DNA of 64,000 bases. Source: Panagrolaimus kolymaensis (lineage: Eukaryota > Nematoda > Chromadorea > Rhabditida > Panagrolaimidae). Location: assembly GCA_028622995.1 (NCBI GenBank), contig JAJQJQ010000022.1, positions 434,001-498,000 of the forward strand, written 5' to 3'. The notes under the pieces were generated by a model. It made no database searches. It saw only the letters and a program-made list of their open reading frames with translations, and had not been told where the DNA came from. This document shows positions 1 to 14,091 of the stretch, one piece after another. Both the position numbers and the translations under genes were made by a program. The first letter of the stretch is position 1. The number at the start of each line of letters is the position of its first letter.

Positions 1-2255
1 TTCCACAAAATCCTGGTGCAAATCCTTGGCAAGAATACACTTCTCCTGATGGTCGTAAATATTATTTCAACCGATACACCAATGAAAGTACATGGGAAAA
101 GCCGAAAGCACATAAGGGCAGAAGAAGTAAGCTTAATTTTGTTTTATCTAAATTTCTAATGTTTTGTTATTTTTTAGATGCACAATTTGTACGACCACCA
201 CATTGTAATAATTTTCCTCCAGCTGGTGGTAATGGAGATGGAAATCGTCCGGTTAATAGATTTCCTATTAGTGGTATGTATTTCTAGATTTTTATAATTA
301 CTTGCTTTTACATTCATATTTTAGGCACTCCATGGGTTATTGTATGGAATGCAGATGGAAGCATTGTGTTTATAAATGTTATGACTGAAGCAGTTGTATC
401 ACAAGTACCTCCTGAAGTTTCTAATCATCCTGATGTCAAGAATGCGTTAAACAAAAGGCCAACTGGTACATAAATATTTGATTACATTCATTTTTAAATT
501 TTATTATTTTAGATACATTTCCTCTGCTGCCACCGGCACCACAATCTCTCATGCCTCATAGACCTCCTTATTTTCAAATTCCTACTGGCCGTATGCCACA
601 TCATACTGATGCATGGGTAGCTCTCACTACGATCAGTGGTCTAAAATGCTATATCAATCTTATCACTCAAGAAAGTACATGGGATAAACCAAAAGTTGTT
701 ATGGATAAAGAAGGTTTTTATTTCTTTTTATAACTTGTTTTTTAATCTTTCAGTTTTTTAGCCAGCGACATGGATGTGGAACAACCAACGCTATTACCAC
801 AACCAACAATAACTTCTTCACAATCTACTGCATCTACTGTTACTCCTGCAAAAAATACGAAGCTTCAAAATGGTGATGGAACCAATCCTGTTTGTAGTCA
901 TCCTCTTACTGGTATGTATGCTTATTATGTTTAACTCTTAATTTTGTTTAATTTTTAAGGTACTCCATGGCATCTTGTATGGACAGTAAATGGTGGTCTT
1001 TTCTATCATAATCAAATAACAAAACTTTCGATTTGGGAGCGGCCTCAAGAACTTTTCAATCGCCCTGATGTCGATTTGCTGGTAAATAGAGGACCACCAA
1101 GTAAGCATGCTTCTGTGATTTACAATTCATTTAGAAGTTTATTTTTAGAGAAAGAAAGTGATGCTTCAACGAAAATTTCTGATGGCAGTTCTGTTTCTAA
1201 AACTTCTCAACATGGTGATAGTGAAAGTGAAGAGATGAAAGCTCCACCAAAAAAGAAGATCCGACAAGATGAGAACGAAGATCAAATCAAAGAACAGAAA
1301 GTAGTTGCTCAAGAAGAACGGAAAGAATTGGTTCAAGAAGAACGGAAAGTTGTTCAAGAAAGAAAGGAAGAAGAAACGAATTCCATTTTGAAAGATGATC
1401 CTGCGATTAAAAGTGGAATAGAAGCAATGCAAGTTCGAGCTGAGGTATGTGAAAAGCTTTAGAGATTAAAGTTACATATTTTCTTTTTTAGATTCCTTTT
1501 GAAGCTAGACATAAACAATTTTATGAAATGTTAATTGAACGTGGAGTCTCAGCTGATTCAACATTTCAAAAAGAACTTCCTAAAATTGTTAATGATTCTC
1601 GATATTTACTATTAAGTACAATGGAACGAAAGAAAGCTTTTGAAGAATATACAGAACAACTTGGTGAAATTCAGCATGCTGAAAAGAAAGCAAAAGCAAA
1701 ATTGGCCAAAGGAAAGTACATTATGTTGTTAGTGGAAGCTGAACTTGATGTAAGATCGTCATTCTCTTCTTTTTCAAGCAAATATGATAATGATGAAAGA
1801 TTTAAAGCTGTTGAAAAGCGCAAGGATCGTGAGCGTTTCTTTAAGGATTATGTGGATGATTTATACAAGCGCCACAAAGAAGACCAACAAAAAAGAATGG
1901 AAGAGGTAAATTAAATTTATCGCTTTTTAAAGGTTATCATTTTAATTTTCAGAGCAAATTTCGTGAATTACTCAAAGATAAGAACCTTTATAAAATTCAT
2001 CGCTCGTCTAAGTGGTCTCATGTTAGGAAACGTATTATTAGCGATCCAAGATACATAGGAAAATACCTCAATACTGAAGTGCGAGAAGAAATGTTTAAGC
2101 AAGTTTATTTAAATTGTTTGTTTACATACTTATAAGAAAATTTTAGGCAATATATCGCTACATTACCTGCTGAAAAAGAAGAACTCGATGATGAAGGCAA
2201 AAGTAAAGAAAACGATCCACTTGAAGTTAAACCTGATGAGTCAACTGAAGCTTGA
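1..2255 (+). CDS. tcer-1: TCERG1/CA150-like WW-FF transcription elongation regulator (5' partial)
   Basis: Links RNA polymerase II elongation with splicing in the nucleus; its FF domains bind phosphorylated Pol II tail and splicing factors (family knowledge). Exons read: 1-126, 178-273, 325-465, 513-713, 762-911, 960-1100, 1149-1444, 1492-1905, 1953-2098, 2147-2255. Four WW-like modules are visible: a good one at the window edge ([15 protein letters not shown]...STWEKP), a degenerate one in exon 3 that lacks the second Trp, one in exon 4 (ESTWDKP) and one in exon 6 (PWHLVW...IWERP). A Glu/Lys-rich linker with a PPKKKIR nuclear signal follows. Three FF domains then occupy exons 8-10, and the protein stops after a short acidic tail. 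The human protein has six FF domains, so this one looks C-terminally short. The last intron seems to use a GC donor (2099). The N-terminus lies outside the window. The 48-bp intron 1101-1148 is a multiple of three without a stop, so its retention cannot be excluded. Confidence 0.85.
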
Positions 2256-3572
<1,317 letters not shown>

Positions 3573-4681
3573 GCTGGTGGATCTTCATGTTCTCCTGTTT
3601 TGATGCTCTCTTCATTTTCTTTATTGTTTTTCTTTGTTTTGTTATTGAAATTTTTTTACTTTTGATTGTTTGCTTTTTTGATTTCAATAAACTTGTTTAA
3701 TATTATCCTTGTGTCTTCTTTTTTTGATTATGTCATGGAGAACAATGAATCAGCTTTGGAAATTAGCTTTTATTTGTCGATTAGCAGCAGCATTTGAACA
3801 ATGTCAGAGTTTCTTAGCTCTTACAGCTTATTTGAGTGATAATCATTTTGTATCAGAAACATTTGTTATCATCATGGCGATGAATAAAGTTTTATTTTAA
3901 GCCATTTTTTGTTGTTAGCTTTAGCAATGTCCGTTGGAAAAAGATTAAATAGGTTTCATTCTTCTGATTTTATTTACTCGTTTATTAAAGCAAAAGTCCT
4001 CTTTGGAGCGATACCAGCAAGGTTTGAGTATGAAAAGCTAAACTCTTAGTTTCGTTTTTGATATGAAGCATGAAACCATACAAAATCAAGCCAAAGAAGA
4101 TTGCCTGCTATTACTAATAACTCTTTGATATTTTGAAGCATTTGTGCTTCATCTTTTATTTAGCTCACTTATCAATCAATTTAACTGCCAACTAATAATG
4201 GTTTCAGACGAGAGAAAAGGTAAAAGATTCGAATGTTCAAAAAAGATGAATGAATGCATTTGGGTGGTTGGTGTGCTTAATCTTCAAACTTTTTGACAGG
4301 AAAACAGCAATAAACAAATTTCTCCATTCGAAGCACAGCTTTTTTTTTCCACAACTTCTTCAACCTCAAGCATGTTTCTTATATCTCATTAAGGTAATTA
4401 ATGCTATGCCATACTTATTATCTTTTGAATTTCACATCACTTTGTATGAAATTGGCTCGATTGTTGTTCACCGACTATTGATGAAACAAAGATGATAAAT
4501 CTTTTGATCAACAAATTTACTAACAAATGTAAATGGGCTTCTCTTGATTATGACCTATCAAAGCTTTTTGGCTAATGATTGTTTTTTCTAAGGTCGGTGC
4601 AAAACTGTAAAGCAATCGAAAACGTCCAAATTAATTTCTCTTTTTTCCTCATTCAAAATAAGGATCTTGTTTTTATTCGAT
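3573..4681. other. Intergenic 3' of histone H3
   Basis: Contains the H3 3' UTR (polyadenylation signal near 3686) and then AT-rich sequence. Short open frames occur on both strands, but none has splice structure or a recognisable domain. A downstream exon of the membrane-protein gene on the minus strand could lie here; one possible acceptor is at about 4050 on the minus strand, weakly supported. Confidence 0.5.
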
Positions 4682-5041
4682 TTAACTTACTGCGCATAAA
4701 ACAGGCATAGAATTGGATGAATCTGAATTCCATCCAGATGCAATGAAAATATTGATTGCATTACAAATAACAAAAATTAATGAATACGCCATTTCAGCAA
4801 TAGGCCATGAATCTCGTTGACAAGTTAATAATCGTTCAATTTCAAGTGCAAAAAGAGCAATAATAACAATCATAAAAATTAATTGAATAACCATGGTTAA
4901 ATAAAAGAACCAATTTCCAGTAAAATGATCTTCTTCAGCCGTGAGCTTTTTGGATCCACCAAATATTAAAGCCAATATAATCATTATTAATGTTGCAGGT
5001 TTTAATGAAGTTGGAAGGGTTAAAAATCGATGGCCATTCAT
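4682..5041 (-). CDS. Small MARVEL-like multi-pass membrane protein
   Basis: Encodes up to 119 residues from the ATG at 5041. Hydrophobic segments lie at about residues 16-29, 45-68 and 82-101, with a charged loop (SKKLTAEEDHF) after the first, and a short cytoplasmic-type motif (LEIERLLTCQRDSWP) between the second and third. This layout resembles MARVEL/CMTM tetraspan proteins, which shape vesicle or junction membranes, but a fourth segment is missing. The reading frame ends at a strong splice-donor match (A|GTAAGTTAA at 4690), so the real gene may splice there and continue at lower coordinates with the fourth segment; otherwise the protein ends after VLCAVS. Family assignment rests on topology only. 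Confidence 0.5.
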   Translation of the reverse strand: MNGHRFLTLPTSLKPATLIMIILALIFGGSKKLTAEEDHFTGNWFFYLTMVIQLIFMIVIIALFALEIERLLTCQRDSWPIAEMAYSLIFVICNAINIFIASGWNSDSSNSMPVLCAVS

Positions 5042-7721
5042 GATTGTAAGTAATTAATTAGGTATGGTTGTTGTTGCTGTAAAAAGAAAAATTATTGAAG
5101 AAAAAAATTATTCAATAAAGCGAGCTGCTCGTTTAATTAATTTATTTTATAAATAAAGTTAGGTTATGAAAAATTAATTTAGGATGAGAGAAATATATCA
5201 AAGAAAAGTTGCAAGTTTTTTTATTGGACATCGAACTTTTTGTTCTTTTGAAATCCTTCTTTATTTTTTGTTTTAAATCTTTGGGTCTTTTGTTTGCTAT
5301 GATAGAGCTAAAGGTTGGGAAAATAACCTTTCACACGGATCCCCAATTTTATCGATGACTTTTAAAAAAAATTTATGGGGTTTAAAGAAAAATAAATTTT
5401 TAAATCGAATAAGAAACAAGGCTTCATGAAAAAAAAGTTATTGATAACCGACAAAAGAAAAATTACAAAAAAGATAATAATCAGTCAAAATAATTTATTT
5501 GTGAATACTTTCATGGTCTTTAGAACTCAATAAAAAAAACATAGCTACTCACTTTTCTTTGTTTATTTAATTCCGTCAGTCTGTCTCTTAACCTTTTAAA
5601 CTCTCAGAAATTAATGCAAGATTATTTTATAAAACAAAAAAAAATAGCAGAAAAAAGGGATGTATTATTTTTTGTTGTTGTTGCAGGAACTTAATATTTT
5701 TTTTGGAGGAGGACCAACATTATGCATGATATAAAAAAGAATATTTATAGCAGCCCAGCATCGATAAAAAGAAAAATAAGAACCCTTCTAATGTTTGCGT
5801 AGTTTTTTTTTATTTTGAAGCTTTCTTCTTTTCCCTATGCTTTGTTCTTCTCCGCTTCTTCCTTTTTCCTCATCTCATGCAGCAAGCAAGAAGAAGGAAG
5901 CATCATCGATATATGTATCGATGACAAGTATTTTTCCATGCGTGCTTTCGTGTGTGACAAAAATAAAAGCAAACGACACCTTTTCAAATAAAATAAAAGG
6001 TTGATTCTGAAGGAGCACACGAAAAACAAAAAAACAAAAATAGTCAAAGTTGTTTGAAACAATCACAAAAAAGTTAGCGCTTTTTTGTAAACTCTTTTTT
6101 TCTTCTTCAAACTATGATCGCGTTATTTTTTGCTATTTGATTTTATGAATGTTTGAACTTATTTTAGTTTTAATTTTTATAAATAATAAATTCTCTTTTT
6201 GGATGAAATTAAGCCTTTTGTTTGCTTAATTCTTAAAACCCAAGCATTTTTGGTATAAACTTCGATGAAGCAAAATTGGTTTCCAAAAAAAGTAACTTAT
6301 GAAGCAAAGTTTTTAAAACAAAGTTATAAAAATCATAATAGCTTTGTCGACAAATAAATCCTTATCTTAATTTTTTCGCTATTAATTTTTTTGACGCTTG
6401 CCTATTTTTCTTTGAAAGTAAAGTGGTACGGAAGTTGGTTATTATCATTATCAAAAAAGATAGGAAAGAAAAATAATTTTTTTGATGACTAATGAAAAAA
6501 GTGATTTTTTCGAAACTTTTTTTAGTCAAATGATTTTTAGCACAAAATTAGAAATCCACGATTAAAGATGAGAACTAAAATAGGTATTTAATTTTGAGAA
6601 ATGTATCAAGTTTTTTCGCCTTAAATTCTTTAACTTATAAATTCAATTCGCTATTATTTGAAATTCTCTGAAGCTAGATTCCAAAATTAGATATAAAAAA
6701 GATTCGCGGTTTTTATGATGAACGTTTTTCAAAAAGGCTTCTAATATGCTTTACAAAACCTAATATTCACACGCAAAAACAGGAAAAAAGAGTAAAAAGT
6801 AACTATTAAAAAAGAGGTTATTTTGTAAATGTAAAAAAAAAATAAGCAAGCAGTAAAAAAAGCTAACACTCTTCCACGTTGTTACTATGCCAACCAAATC
6901 TCAGAAGTATATATTAGGCAAAAAAAAAAACAACAAGGTTTTTATGGCTTTACAAGAAAGAATAAAAATTATGTAATAAGAAGCTTGCTTGAAACCTTAT
7001 AAAAGCAAAAGCAAGCAGCAAGAAAAAAAAATGAGAAAATGTGGAATAATGTTTTTAAGCTAATGACTTTTTAAAAATAAAAAAGGCAAAATTAGAGAAA
7101 AATATAAAATAAAAATTGTTTTTGTTTTCAAAAGTTTCCTTTTTTAGTTGTACAATAAAAAAAACTTTTTCCACCATTGCTGATGCTGTTAATGCTTGTT
7201 GTTTGCCTGCCTAATACTTGACGTAACAACAACAAAATGTGATGAGGAAAGAATATGGATGGATGTGTTAGCAAACGAACGAGGAGAGAAAGGGAATGAT
7301 AAGAACTGCTTGTGTGTGATGAGAGAGATAGAAAAAAAATATGGTTGTTTGGTTAGTTTTAATTTTTTAGTTTTGTCATTTTATTGATTCAATCAATAAT
7401 GAATGATAAATAATATTGAGGAACACAGCAGCTTAAAAAAAATGGGAATGGTCTTTTAATTTTATTGGAAACAAAATACAAAATATCACTCCAACAACAA
7501 AAAAACTTTCCACACACAGAAATAACAATTTGTGGCCTGCTTGCTTATATGCATCCATGTTCGCCATGGTCTTTAAAAGTTTGCTAATGTCAATAACATT
7601 TTTTTTATAATTGCTAATTTAAAAACAAACAAAGAATAACCAGTATATTAAATAAGTTCGCATTTAAGGCAAGAGGCAAAATAACAACAAAAATAACAAC
7701 AAAAAATAAAGCTTTTTTTCT
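5042..7721. other. AT-rich intergenic, no gene seen
   Basis: About 2.7 kb of AT-rich sequence with many A and T runs. It should contain the promoter of the minus-strand membrane gene and the 3' UTR of the polymerase gene. A short perfect hairpin (CATCGATA-TATG-TATCGATG, near 5909-5930) is the only structured feature I noticed. The open frames here are low complexity and unsupported. Confidence 0.55.
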
Positions 7722-10700
7722 TTACAATGATTCAATTACTTCATCCACTTCTTCTCCTTCATCCTCGTCTTCATCTTCCTCTTCAATAATTACATCACTT
7801 TCATTTAAATCCATTTCATCATTATTTTTATTTCGAAGTTTATCTTCAAGTAATGATGAGCTTAAATTTTCATATGGGAAAACATCATTGATATTAACTT
7901 CGGGTCTACTATAAAATTTTATTCTTTCATGCACTTCTGCAACAATCATATCACTTCGAGTTTGTAAATCAAGGACATCAACCCTGGGTTTAACTTCAAG
8001 TAAAGATCTAAATCTTTGAATGGAAACAAAAGTTCCAACGGGTTTAACAGCGATGAGGCAATTTTTGGAATCTAAAAAATAATTCTGACGTAATCGAAGA
8101 AATCCCGAAAATGATTAATAAAAATAAATGCTTACGAGCTCTAATAGGTTTACGACGTAATGCAAGTCTCGCGCAATCACATTTTAATGCAACTTGAGTT
8201 AATAATTTTGCATAATCATGACAAGTTTGTGGAAGTTCAATGGCAAAAGTAAAACCTTCAGTGTGCTTTTTAACTTGTCGAACTTCATCTGATTCATTTG
8301 GTAATTTTTCAAATCGACGATTAGCTGCAATGGAATAAAATGTATCCATAGCAAGATAATATAAAGTTTGGCATTGATTTTGAGTTAAGCTTTCGCCATT
8401 CAAAGCGGGTGAAAGAGATACATTTCCAGTAAATCCAAAGGATCGAGTCATTAAATATCGAACAAATTCCCAAAATCTTTTTCCAAGTCCTCCAATTTGA
8501 ATTTTAAGATTAATGCTTTCACCATCATTAAAGGAAATAGCCTAGAAATATGGAGAATAATAAGTAAATAAAAAAATGTGATAAAAACTTACATCAAGAA
8601 AGCCATAATTTTTTTTAAGTTCACCAATTCCATAAACAACGAACAGAGCGTCTATAGCTTTTTTAGAAATATTTGTAATGTTATGTTTTGCAGTCCATTC
8701 ACGAATAAAAAATAACATTTCTGCTAGTCCTAAAAATAAAAATTTGTCCTATCTCCTAAAACCCATAAAAAAACATACCACCATAACGTTGACAAATTTC
8801 TGCAACAAAATAACTCATTTCTTGATTATCTTTCCTTGCGGTATTAGTAGTTTCAATAAGTTTTTTAAAACCATTAAATTCTTTGTTGAAAGCTTTTATA
8901 GAATTTTCCATATGATCTGATAATCGATCATAAAGAGGGCAAAGAGAAAAAGTGCGATTTTCAGGTAGTAAAAGATATTGCTGCCGATTGTAAGCAAGGA
9001 TATCTGAAACCAACCATGCAAAAGAAAGATGTTTGGTATCTGTGTAAGCCATGCGATAATAAGCACTAGCTTTTCGACGTATTTTTTCTGTTGGATTTGT
9101 ACAAACTCGGCGAAAAGTTTCTCGAACACCATTATATAAATTTTCATCAACGGAAGTATTTTTTTCAATTCCATCAAATTCCTCAAAAAATTTTGTTCGA
9201 AATTTGGAATAAATTATTGCAACTTGTTCTTCAATCATGTGTTGGGTATTGTAAAGAGACATATCATCCGTGTCTCGATCGCTGATTTGCTTTTTTAGTG
9301 CTGTGAAACGACCAGAAAATAATTGGCCTTCTTTTTGAATTCCATAATCTTCCATTAAACTCTAAAAACAAAAAAAGTTTTATAATTATTTTTTAATGTG
9401 CAAAAAAATGTTACTTCAACGGCTGAACTATATTCACTATAAGCATTTTGTGCACCCATATAAAAAAGGGAATCACCCGACATAAGAACGGAACCATCTA
9501 AAACAACTTCTTGTTCATCACTAATTTCTTCAATTCTTAAAATTTCTCTAATTTCCACGCATCGATTAAATAAGTCACCAAGCAATCGAACAGATTTATA
9601 TGAAGCTGTATTATTTTTACACATAAAATTTGGGAATCTTTCTACTCGCTCTGGTGGCAAGCCATTTTCCCATTTGGTTGTTAATGGAGTTGGAGTTTCA
9701 CCTGATTTAGGAAAATCTACTGCTTGATTATGCTTTTTTGCAACGTTAAAGCAATGCTAAAATAATGGTTGTAATTTTTTTTAAACTAAAAAAAAGAAAA
9801 AATTAACTAACTTCGCTATTAATTCCATATAAATCTGAATTTGCAAGATGAGCATTTGCAATTTTACCAATAGCATCTTGAGAAATGTATTTCGTAAAAA
9901 ATTCAATCATATGTCGAGTAAAATTTTTCTTTACTTCCTTTTCATCCACTGCAACTTTATTTGCTGCTGTTGCAGTAAAATCAAATGCAGGTTCATTGCG
10001 TTCAATAAAAAGTGAAGGATCCCAAAAGATTGAATATTCATCTCCATCCAAATCTGATCCAGCCATTTCATCCGGATGTGGGCGAGGGCCATGTTGGGGA
10101 AAGATAACAACATCCACGAGATCATGCAAGCATGGAATATCCACAGCTAAAAAAAATAGAGGACTATTAAACGTTCTGTAAAAAAAAGTTATAAAAACAA
10201 ACCTTCAAACATTCGAATATCTCCAGCAACAACTGAAGGATTCTTAGTAATTAAAACTGGGCCTTTGAGCACGGTTTTCTGAGCATGTGGTCCAGGAAAT
10301 TTAATGGTTGCATTATTCGTGAATCGATAGAAAACTTGACCATATTGTAAAAGTCCGGTTTCATCAACAACTCCAAAAGCCATTCTTCCTTGAGATGTTG
10401 GAATATGGATTTGCATTTTATCTATTAGCTTATCTAAAAACGCAGCCGACCAATGACTAAAATTCCATCAAAATTAAAAGCTTACGTAATGCAACAAGAG
10501 CCGAAGATCTAAGAAGAGAACGGAAAAATGGTTCTTCAGTTAAATAAAAATCTTTTAACCGATTATAAAGGATATATTTTGGGAATTCATTGAGGGTTAA
10601 TAAAGCTGCAACTTCATCATAAAGTGGAGATACAGCTGAATCCACATGAAGTTCAAGTAATTCATGAACTCGATTAGAAATTCGATTATGTGAATCAATG

Positions 10701-13260
10701 CTTTGCATTTCGGATACCTAAAATTTCAAAATTACATTTAACTAAAATATTTCTTGAATTACTAACCTGATCAAGAATATTAATCAAAGGCTTGTTTAAT
10801 GAAACCGAAATAGGCGCAGATACTTTAACAATTTCAATATGAATTTCTTGTGGTCCATAAAATTTATGTTGAGATTCACGAAAAAGTAATGATTGATTAT
10901 ACCATGGGTCAGCTTGGCCTTCAACCCTTTCAGGCAATCGTCCATTTTGTTTAGCCCATTCTTTGATTTCCTCCATTAATGAATTCATTAATACAATGCC
11001 TTTGTAACCTCGAAAGCGAATTTGAAAGCAGCATGGGAGGCAATTGCCAATTTTTAAATCCTCAACAATTTTTTTTACATAACTTGGAGAAATCATTCCA
11101 ACGCCATCAGAAAAAGTGTAGGGTTCTCCATTGGAATCCGCTCCACCTTTATAATCCCAAACTTGGCTGTAGGATTCTCGTTGAATTTCAATTTGAAGTT
11201 GCCGAGCTTGAGTGAAGCATTGACCCATCCGACTCATAGCTTTAGGAATGGAAGTAAATTTAAAGCGACCACATTCAAGCCTAAATTTTGCAACTTCTGC
11301 CGCTGTTCCAGCAAGAAAATAGCAGCCATGGTCGCGTAATTGAGAATTTGAGGAACAAAGATAAGAGAATTTACGGGCTAAAATAAATTATTTGTAAGAT
11401 TATAGTAACTTTAATAGCAAAACTTACTTCCAATTAAAACGGGGTTCTCCAATGTTTCAGTAACAGTTTTTTCGATTAATGGTTTTGGAAGATGTGAAAC
11501 TTTATTATTATCATCATCTCGAAAAACCACTCGAAGCATATTATTTGCTTTCTTTCGTCGTAATGAGCGATTGCCCATAATTAATTCTGGATTTAAATAA
11601 AGTTTACGAGTTGGAGTAACCACAAGTTTTCTAACTCGCATATATCCTTCTTTATTGAGTTCTTCCGTTAATTCTGCAATCACTTTTAATCCAGCCTTGT
11701 TTTTATAAATATTGTTAAAATGAAACATTGGTGGTGGAATATCTGTGGCACCTTGAATTTGTTGAAGCATTGTTTCCAAAACAGTGATAGTTTTTGCGAT
11801 TTCTTAAAAAATAATATTGGATCAAAATTTTTGTTATAAAAAAAGCAGGCACTTACTAGCTTTAGGATTTCTTTGAACATCGCTTTCAAATGCATCTAAT
11901 ACATTATTTAAAAAATCAAAAAAGCAACCATTTTTTCCATCATTTCTTGGACGAAAGAAATGATCATAAAGTTCTCCACCATAGCAAATTAAAGCTTCGA
12001 TAGCATAAATAAGTGAAAAATATTTAGGTTCCAAAAGAAATTTATAATCAGGATCTTCACCAACGTGATTAAAAAAGTCGGCATCAGTGTAATCATTGAT
12101 GGAACAAACATCTCTCCAACCCAAAAATCGAAATTCAACAGGGGAATCTATGTTTTTTCTTAATCGATCCAAGCAATCCATTAACACACGACCCTAAAAG
12201 TTAAAACATAAAAGTAAAATTTTCTTTTAAGACTAAAACTTACTTCAACTTTATAACTTTCCAAAACCAATGTTGATGCATGAGAAATGGATTTTTCTAG
12301 TTCTTTGCCCCTCCAAGTTAACCATCGATTACCACCTCGAAATCTAACAATGGAATTTTTATCTTTATATGCATCATAAATATAAATCATCACGGGATAA
12401 CGAAGTTGAAAATAAAAGGTTGCTGTAATTCCATCTTCTTTATTATAATGAAGAGTTACAATTAGTCGACGAATGGCCGAATATTTCACTTTTATTTCCA
12501 CAACTCTTTCACCAGTTTTAGATAATTCTTCTGAAGATGCATCAGCCTTGGGTTGGAAATTAGCTCGCTTATCAGGAAATGCTACAACAAAGGCATCTCG
12601 ATCATGTTCAAATATTGAAAGCATATTAAATTCCAATGGTGGTATATCTCGTTGATCTCGAAGATATACATCAAACGCATCTTTGCATTCTTTGGGAGCA
12701 TAAAAGCGATAAGTTGGAGCAAAAAATCGTCGACAGCTTATACTTCCAAATGCAACTTTGTTGAGCGAAAAAATATTTTGCAATCTAAAAATTGGTCCAT
12801 AAATTCTTTCGTTAATCTTTTTAAAAAATCAAAAAACATACTCAAATCTTAAAGGTGAAATATTTTTACTCAACAATGTCAAAGTTACGGTATGATTATT
12901 GTAACGGGTTTTATAATGTCTTTCAAACTCTTTAAATTTCATGGACATTTCACAAAAAGCTAAAGTTAGTTTATCATATTTATCTGAGAAATCAGGATTA
13001 TCAGCTAATTCAAAACTAAATCGCCTTTCTTCTTTTTCTTCAAATAAATTGATTTCTTTTTTACTTGATGATTTTGAATCATCTTCAAATAGCTCAAAAT
13101 TTGTTATAGTTTCATATGGGTAATTTTCACATTCCTAGAAAATAAGGAATTTATAATTTAATCTAAAGGTGTAATAAGCAAAGAAAAAACATACATTCAA
13201 AAAGGCATTGATATTTTCCTGGGAAAATTGTTTGAAAATAAACCGGCAATAATATTGCAT
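7722..13260 (-). CDS. ego-1/rrf-1: RNA-dependent RNA polymerase, EGO-1/RRF-1 class
   Basis: Cellular RdRP that copies target mRNA into secondary siRNAs in RNA interference; in nematodes this class makes 22G-RNAs. Fourteen exons (minus strand): 13260-13195, 13134-12842, 12784-12244, 12193-11857, 11802-11428, 11377-10767, 10717-10486, 10433-10203, 10146-9812, 9756-9415, 9361-8779, 8729-8593, 8541-8136, 8071-7722. They join in frame to about 1612 residues, close to C. elegans EGO-1/RRF-1 and shorter than RRF-3. Diagnostic motifs: [23 protein letters not shown] (about 625-634), [12 protein letters not shown] followed by the catalytic DLDGD (927-931), and [12 protein letters not shown]. All three catalytic Asp are present. 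The start is fixed by an upstream in-frame TGA. The C-terminus is a run of Asp/Glu. The neighbours are unrelated. Assignment to EGO-1/RRF-1 rather than RRF-3 rests on length and on motif-region wording; one-to-one orthology is not established. Confidence 0.93.
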
Positions 13261-14091
13261 AATTGCACGATGGACCAAATAATGGAATCAAAATAAGTGA
13301 GTCTATTTACAGAAAATATAAATATGGAAGGAATGAGAGAAAGAGAAGCTTCTGAAAATTTAAAAAGTTTTTATTAATTTCAATTGCTTTGAAGTTTATA
13401 GATGGATGGCAAGCCAACTCGCTTCGCCCAAAATGATGAATAATAAAACTTTCAAAAAAGATAATATAATCAAGAAAGAGTTGTTTATAATTAGTCAAAT
13501 TGATAATTTGCCTTAATCCTTTCACTTTTCAGCTTTAATCATAACTAAAGGGGTTAAATTTGAAGCAATAAAGAATTTCCAAATGACTAGAAAATGATTG
13601 AAAAATGCTTGCGCTCGGTCACGCTAATGAAAGACAAAATAATATCGGCTGTTTATTTATTCAAAGGCAAACACGATTACGAAAAAAAATGTGAATCATT
13701 ATTAATAAATGACACACGCCTTTAAAAAAATATTGTTTTGATTAGTACGCGAATCTAATCTCAATAAAACATAATTCTCTAAACTGATTAAATTTTCAAC
13801 AAATTGGAACAAACAAAAATAAAAAATATTTGTTAATGTAAAAACGATTTGACATAAGCTTTATAAAAAACAAGGCAACAATGGATTGTTATAAACTCTT
13901 CCCACAGAATAACCGATCGTAAAAGATTTAAGAAAGCGAAAAATAAATTTGAGCTAACAACGAGTAACTCCAATGGTCAGAGAGCTATTAATCCAAATGA
14001 TTGTGCATCCATCCAAAAAAGGATACATGTGTATCGTCTGGGTTATTCCACGAAGTGCCAGAGATATTGGATAGCTTACAACAAAAATTTA
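13261..14091. other. Intergenic between RdRP and DUF229 gene
   Basis: Holds the promoter and 5' UTR of the polymerase gene and the 3' UTR of the DUF229 gene. AT-rich; I see no further gene or repeat. Confidence 0.5.

Noticed and set aside
5042..7721. Small genes or conserved miRNA hairpins in the AT-rich gap
   Set aside because: One 8-bp hairpin only; no known nematode miRNA seed sequence or longer stem was found by eye.
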